A stretch of DNA of 64,000 nt from Lepturacanthus savala. Lineage: Eukaryota > Chordata > Actinopteri > Scombriformes > Trichiuridae. Location of the stretch: the NCBI GenBank assembly GCA_030544235.1, contig CM060466.1:21936575-22000574 (forward strand), written 5' to 3'. The notes under the pieces are model-generated. The model made no database searches, had not been told where the DNA came from, and saw only the letters and a list, made by a program, of their open reading frames with translations. A program made the translations under genes and the position numbers. Below, piece by piece: positions 57,861-64,000 of this stretch (position 1 is its first letter; each line of letters opens with the position of its first letter).

Positions 57861-59878
57861 TTTTACCCATTAAATACCATCATATTAATAGCAGAATGGA
57901 GAGAATCCTGACAGAAAATCATGCTTTAAACGAAGGCTAATCCTTCAAGGTATAATGGCACTGGTGCAAAATCCACTTTTGATCATTTAATTGAACCTTG
58001 GTTTGGCTGCCACTAAACATCAGAAAAATAGATATCAGAGTTATCATTTTAGTCCATCTGTGCACGGCAGCCAATCTAACTGAGCTAATGGGTGCCTCAG
58101 TCTCTCAAAGCTTTAGGTGATCTCAAAGCAGCTATTTGACTGTGTGAGTCTTTATTACAAGTGCATGCTTCTCTTTCCTTGTCATGGACACTCTTGGTTT
58201 GAATTATCTGTGTGCTGATATGGCGTGCAGCTTGTGTTCAGATTTGTGCAAACCTGATGTAATATTAGTTTCTGCTGAAGGTGCGGAAAGTGCAACCTCC
58301 CTTTTGCCTTCAAGCAGCCCACACGTTGTTGTGAATAATTCCACCATCCTCTTCATCTTGCCTGACTAATTACAGTGTATAAAAAGGGCTGATAGCACCC
58401 CGGAGTAGCTTAATCCAAATTAAATGTTTAAAAGGCGACACACGATCAATACACTTGATCAACCAGCAGAATGTTCTGTCTGTGTCCCACTGACATTTCC
58501 ACATTCCCACTATATCCATCCACAAATGACCACTGACATTTATTACCCTGCACCACATGAGAGGGCCGAACACCCACTCGCCATCTCTCTGTGTCCGCCT
58601 CAAACCTGCAGTATTCATTAATGCTCACATTTCATTGCACAGGGCCTATTTCCTCCTCCACAAACTGCAAACTTTTACAATTATGTTCCACTAGACGATC
58701 CACAAAATCTGCCATGTGGAATAGCCATAGCAAAAATGTGCATATATTGCATACTTGTAAAGGTTTTAAAATACCACTTTTAATAAAGGGACACCCCACA
58801 AAACACAGTCCGGTTTTTAAAGGCATGATATAATCCTGCTAATTATTTTCTCAATTAATTGAGAAGTCACTTTGTCAGAAAGAATAATGAAAAATGATCA
58901 TTATAATTTCCAAGAGTTTAAGGTGACATATAAATACCTGCTTTATATGGACCAGCTATCCAAAACCCAACGGTATATTCAGTTTAGAAAGAAAAGCACC
59001 AAATTCATCAAACAATAGAAATGTTTTTTTGAAAATTGACTGAAGTAATTTATTGATCGTGAGAATGGTTTGATTAACCATCTACTCACTTTGGTGACTT
59101 TGCATAATGCAGGGTTTGTGTGCAAAAAATGGTACAGTTTGGAAATAATAATCCAAACCATCATGTAAAAAAATGTAATCCAATTACTAGGTACTGATTT
59201 AATATATTTTGTACTTATTTGCACATGATGTCATGCATTTTATGCAATGTTTGGATGCCCCTGGTATTTTGTATTTCAGGATACATGGTTTCTTTAGAAA
59301 TCCTCTGCTAGCTACTGCATGTGTGTGAAAGTCTGACTATACATGTCAGCTTCTTTTTCCCTTAAACAGCACACATGGCATCTTAGCAAGCATTTTCAGA
59401 AAAACCCAATTTCAGAGCCGGCGAGAAACGACATCTACTGCAAGAGCAGATGGAAGGACAAAATGCAGGAGGGGGAAAAAAGTGTTTTCAAAATGATCTC
59501 CATTAGTGTGGACATGGTTTGATTTTGTGTGACAGAAGGCAAGATGGAGCCAGACAGACTGGTTGATAGTTGAAAAGGGGGGGTGGTGATGAGAGAGAGA
59601 GGCTGCGCTGCCCCCAGGGTGTCTCCTCAAGCAGAGGGGATTGCAGCACACAGCCAAACTGCCCTCAGCAGGCTCTCTAGCATGTGTTCAAATAAACACT
59701 TTACCCCCTGTCGCTGCTTGCGAAAGCATTCACACTGGAGAGGAGCCTGTATGAAGACACAATCAAACGCACACACAGAAACACACATAACAGATCCATG
59801 ACATGCCGGGAAGGGAAAGCTTTAACAACTGCAGCTATAAATGTCACTTGCACTGTGGTGCAAACACAAGCACAATTG

Positions 59879-59909
59879 CAAAAAAAAAAAAAAAGAAAAA
59901 AAAAAAGAA
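59879..59909. repeat. Poly-A rich tract
   Basis: Runs of A broken only by single G. It may be a retroelement tail, but no body was recognised before it. Confidence 0.8.
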
Positions 59910-60189
59910 ATACAGAAGTCAAAATCCTTGTCAGACACAAACACAAAGCCGTGATGGAGTATCCGTGTCGCTGAGCACAGGCCACGCTCGGGTCAGAGCT
60001 GAGACAAAGGCCGGGATCGGTGACCTTTTACCCTCAAACCACCCATTTACACTGAGGTGAGAACCCCTCGCTGCTGCCGGGCCCAACCCCTCGGCTCTTC
60101 ACAGTATCAGGAACGGGACAAAAAGAGGGGAGAAACATTTGTTTAACGAGCAGTCCCCTGATTGTCTCCCGCTCCCATTCAGTCCCTTC

Positions 60190-60360
60190 TTCTGCTTCAG
60201 GCCTGCCCCACGCCCAAAAGACCATCTAAATCCCGTGCCAATGATAGCAGCGGCTCCATTGAGTGTGGAGATTTATGATCTCTAATAGCCGGCAAATGGA
60301 CCTGAGGCTGGGGCTGCCCCGAGGGGAGGTCCCCCGACTTATTTTCTTCAAATCTTGAGA
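60190..60360. other. Complex GC-richer block, candidate regulatory DNA
   Basis: A non-repetitive block with balanced composition (for example TTTATGATCTCTAATAGCCG) and no exon structure. The basis is compositional contrast only. Confidence 0.15.
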
Positions 60361-61765
60361 AGAAAAGGAAAGAAAAATGGGGAGCTGGAGCAGTGCCTGG
60401 GGTCGAGGAAAGAGGAGCTAGTGGGGCTGTCGGAAACATTTTCAAGGTTTCCATCTGGGTCGGGTGGGACCCTTCAAACTGTCAATCTTCAGCAAAAACC
60501 CTGACCCCACCAGAAGGATAAGGCTGGGGAAGGGAACGAATCTTGAATAAATTATATTTAAAAAGCAAAGGGCCATATTGTAAAAGTACGAGGGACAAAC
60601 ACCCTTTGACGTTTCACTTCCTGTGCTGTTTTGCGAACAGGAGCCTTTTTTTTCTAAGTCGGCTGCAACCAGCTGGTCAGCCAGTCAGCTGTCTGCTGAT
60701 CCTTAGTGGTGGTGGGGAGCCCCACTTGGTCACCCTCTAGTTCATAATCCTATTCCCATAATCCTCAAGGTCAATGAGCAAGAAACAGTCTATGCACTTA
60801 CTATGACCAACTCCTTTCCTTTTAAGGCAGAAGAAGAAAGGAGTTCTTTCAAACTGCATGTGAAGTTGAAGGTGTTTGGGGGGGGGGGTTAGATTCCAGA
60901 AAAGGGATGCTAAAGAAGTGAGGCAGATATAATGCTTTCATGCAGCAGACAAGAGATTCCCATCTTCATGAAATCCTGCAGCATAATGACTCGAAACAGC
61001 GAGAAAAAGCTAGTCTTGCTCTGTCCAAACGTAACCTGCTCAACAGCACCTCATTAATTAAGCTAAAGTTGTAGTTTTACAGCAATTTATGTATTTTATT
61101 TTTAGCCGGGGGCAGTTCCTGGTTGCCTGGCAACATCACGACAAGACTCCAGTGAGTCCCCCAGTACATTTACATGCTTAGTTAAGTCAAGCTGTGGTTA
61201 TAACACGATTAGGCCGTCTACTTGGACTACTGTCATTGTCTCAGTATACATGTGCAGTGGGTAAATTGATTTATTGATGAAGTCATGTCACCTCTGTTAC
61301 AACAGATGCCGACATACACTCTTTAGCTCAGTACTGAGCCATTAGTAGTTGAAAAAACTAGTTACCAGATAACAAAAGCCAGGTAAACATGCAAACTAGC
61401 ATAGCAAACTAGTAAGCAACCCAGACGTAAACTGTCGCAATGGACAATTTTGAAAATATATGCAAAGTGTATTTTCTGTACGCTCTATTTCCAAGTTGCC
61501 TGACTTCTACTGGTTTGGAGTTATTTTGTTTATGTCCAACATACCATTTGGGGCAGACCTCTAGCGCATGCTAACATCACATCATCCAGCTATAATCTGA
61601 CCAGTATGAAGGTGCCCCAGGACTAGCTTGACTTCAGGTTATCTGGGTGTGTTAGTCCGATTTTATAACATCAATTTCAGTCAAGCTAACATGTTTACAT
61701 CTACTTAAAATGTCCAATTTTATTCAGACTAACACACAATAATTTGATATTTTTTAGGTCTAGAT

Positions 61766-61969
61766 CAGGGGTGTCAAACTGCAGTCCTGGAGGGCCGGTG
61801 TGGGTGCAGGCTTTTGTTCAAACCAAGCAGTACCACACCTGATTCTACTAACGAAGGTCCTTAGCAAGGGCTGTAGTGGCTGATTAGTAGAAACAGGTGT
61901 GTAGCTCCTTGGTTGGAACAAAAACCTGCACCCACACCGGCCCTCCAGGACTGGAGCTTGACACATGTG
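61766..61969. mobile_element. hAT-type MITE with exact 8-bp target duplication
   Basis: The left end CAGGGGTGTCAAACTGCAGT and the right end (complement) CACATGTGTCAAGCTCCAGT continue into 25 bp of identical inverted sequence (CCTGGAGGGCCGGTGTGGGT). GTCTAGAT flanks it on both sides (61758-61765, 61970-61977). The 204-bp body is non-coding. Confidence 0.9.
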
Positions 61970-64000
61970 GTCTAGATGTAAGTGTGCCTGAACAAGAAAC
62001 AGGCACACAACTCCCTATAAAACCAGAATTTGGTAAAACTTTTCTTGCAGGTTAAACATTTTGCATCTAACATGTTAATTAGACTAATATTTTTAACCTT
62101 TGGACAGGTCATGCACTCTATTTCCCGTTGCTTCCAGTCTTTGTGCTGAGCTAAGCTAACCGTCTACTGACACAGCAGTCTCATATTTAACAAACATGAA
62201 TTTGGTATTGATCTTCTCATCTATGCCCTGCAAAAAAGGGGAATAAGCATATTTACCAAAACTAAACTAAAACTACTAAAATAAAATCAGAGGAAAAGCC
62301 CCCGGTAGAAAGATTACTCAGAGCAATATCTCACAGTCAATATTTTTACAAGTTCTGGCGGAGGTGTTTGTGTAAAGCTCAAAATAATGTGGTGACTGTC
62401 AAGATAATGAAATGAACTGTAAATTCTGAGTTCATTTTTTTAGACAGAAAATAGCAGAGTGATGGATGTAACAAGCACACAACTGTTTCATTAGTGCACG
62501 GGCAAACAGAAATTCACACCCATACCCATGCCACATACCGCTACTGAGTCTCGTTAACGATCTCAATGTGAAACAAGCATAAAAATTTAATTATACCGAT
62601 ACGCCATTAAAAAAAAGTTAGGCTTATTTTGGAAAGGCTCTGCTGTAAAACTGACAAATAAAAAGGGATCCTTATTCCACCTGTAATGAAACCGTAAGTT
62701 ATCACAACCATAGCAGCTGTTCTCCTGAAGCAGATCATTCTTATCATAATGACACCCTCAGCACCAGACCCTGACAGGCACCCAATGAGCCACTGTATCT
62801 GCAACCAACAAAAGATAAGAATTCTCTCCATCTTCTCCGGAAACTCTGAAACCTTTTTTTTTTTTTTATGAGACACAGCAACACTGTCGGGATGATAGTG
62901 TTGTCACTGGACTGGACAGCCGAAAACCTCTCCTTGGCCTTTCCATGCAGCTTTTATTTTTTTGCTGCTCCATTCCGAGCAGACAGCTGTAAATATAGAC
63001 GTGACTGTACCAAAAATGCATCAAGGACATGCTGGGATTCAATCGCTTCAAACACAAATTCCCTTTTATATCTGTAAAGGATACACACTGACATCCTTCT
63101 AAATGAAACACTCCCTTGTTACTGTTCTTAAAGGTCGGTCTATCCTACATCATCCTAGCAGCTACTGTTGGTATAATTCAGGCAGTACACCATGTGGGTC
63201 TTCAGCAGCCAATGGAGAGGTTTCAAGTTGAAGCTATTTGGTGCAATATATACGTTCTTTTCCTACCTCACAAAACAGAAATGAAAATTGCAGATCTCCA
63301 AAAGGGGTCAGTGTTACCTGCTAAATTCAGTATTATGGATGCTGGGGGGAACGTATAAGTAGATCTGATTGTTTCTGACTCAGAGGAGCAGAACTAAATC
63401 CATATTCATGTTTTGAACAAAGTTGAAGGCAGACACACTAAGACTTATAAAAGTTCCCTGATACCACAGCTTTGAATTACAAGATAAAGGGCCATTACAG
63501 TGCGTCTTTCACATAGAAAACTATACTAAGTACCGGAGGCTGGAACATAGCACTATGTCAACAATTGCTTATTTTAAGGTAGGATGTACAAATCTAATAT
63601 TACAGGTCAGTATCACCACAGATACTGACCCTTAAGCAGATTGGGTTTCAACCATTTCATAACTTAGCACTAAACACAACTTGTTTGACAATGTAATTTT
63701 AAAATTCTATCTTACTGCTAATGTTACATGTAATAAAGTCACCGAGCAAACTGGTGTCGGATCAGTACTCATATCAGCAGGTACCCCTCTGATTTGAGAT
63801 ATTGGAACTGGTTTCTGGTTCACAAGATGTTGAGGTCACAGCCTCAAAATAGTATACAATTACAGTATAGTGCACAATCCTACCTCTTCATTAGAGTGGT
63901 CTCTGCCAAAAAAAGACATGTTTGTGTTGTGAAAATTATGACTTACTTTTGTTTAATCTGCAGATTAATTGAAAAAAATCATGAAAAAAGAGTGACAAAT

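Larger units (their letters stand above)
41741..64000. other. 22 kb without a recognised gene: rhbdl3 intron 1 or upstream flank
   Basis: No open frame shows a recognisable domain and I found no exon pair. The content is microsatellites, LINE and SINE fragments at 44265-45650 and 56554-56896, a repeat pair at 53843 and 57600, a hAT-like MITE at 61766 and several complex GC-richer blocks (42100-42260, 48150-48270, 52090-52400, 60190-60360). Because the 45-residue rhbdl3 exon 1 was not found, part of this may be its first intron. Confidence 0.5.

Overview
The window is a stretch of vertebrate nuclear DNA, almost certainly from a ray-finned (teleost, probably percomorph) fish. The evidence is split genes with GT-AG introns, long CA, TA and TTTC microsatellites, many short decayed DNA transposons of types common in fish (Tc1-like, hAT-like, TTAA-flanked), tRNA-headed SINEs, and protein-coding exons that read as clear orthologues of human 17q11.2 genes. 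No prokaryotic genes, CRISPR arrays, rRNA or tRNA genes were recognised. No protein, nucleotide or repeat database could be searched, so family names rest on recalled protein features and on structure visible in the sequence.

Layout: all three genes lie on the minus strand. (1) At 716-1894 are the first two coding exons, signal peptide and V-set immunoglobulin domain, of a CD7-like or related leukocyte receptor; the rest lies towards or beyond the left edge. (2) At 6212-13903 is a complete znf207 (BuGZ) gene with 11 coding exons joining in frame to 476 codons plus stop. It carries two N-terminal C2H2 fingers, a Pro/Met/Gly-rich middle and a GLEBS-like Bub3-binding segment; one intron appears to use a GC donor. 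Its promoter is at about 13904-14090. (3) At 19039-39627 are seven exons of rhbdl3, a rhomboid intramembrane serine protease with N-terminal EF-hands. They total 359 codons plus stop, exactly what human RHBDL3 has after its first exon. The true first exon is not clearly visible; a 13-codon candidate lies at 41702-41740. The gene order rhbdl3-znf207 in the same orientation matches human 17q11.2, but no C17orf75-like gene was seen between them.

The rest is intergenic or intronic. It contains a TTAA-flanked piggyBac-like element at 2561-3378, Tc1-like elements at 1112-1622 and 15277-15829, hAT-like elements at 7043-7791, 9601-10025, 15976-16258 and 61766-61969, another TTAA-flanked element at 24721-25141, LINE 3' ends at 44265-45206, and three copies of a tRNA-derived SINE, two with visible target-site duplications. 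From 41.7 kb to 64 kb I see no protein-coding gene; this is rhbdl3 intron 1 or upstream flank, with long microsatellites and a few complex, GC-richer blocks that are candidate conserved regulatory DNA.

I did not find a new biological system. The most useful items for a second look are the GC-AG intron of znf207, the missing 5' end of rhbdl3, the Ig gene, a 25-bp perfect hairpin at 57551-57604, and the SINE nested in a LINE with a 13-bp target-site duplication.
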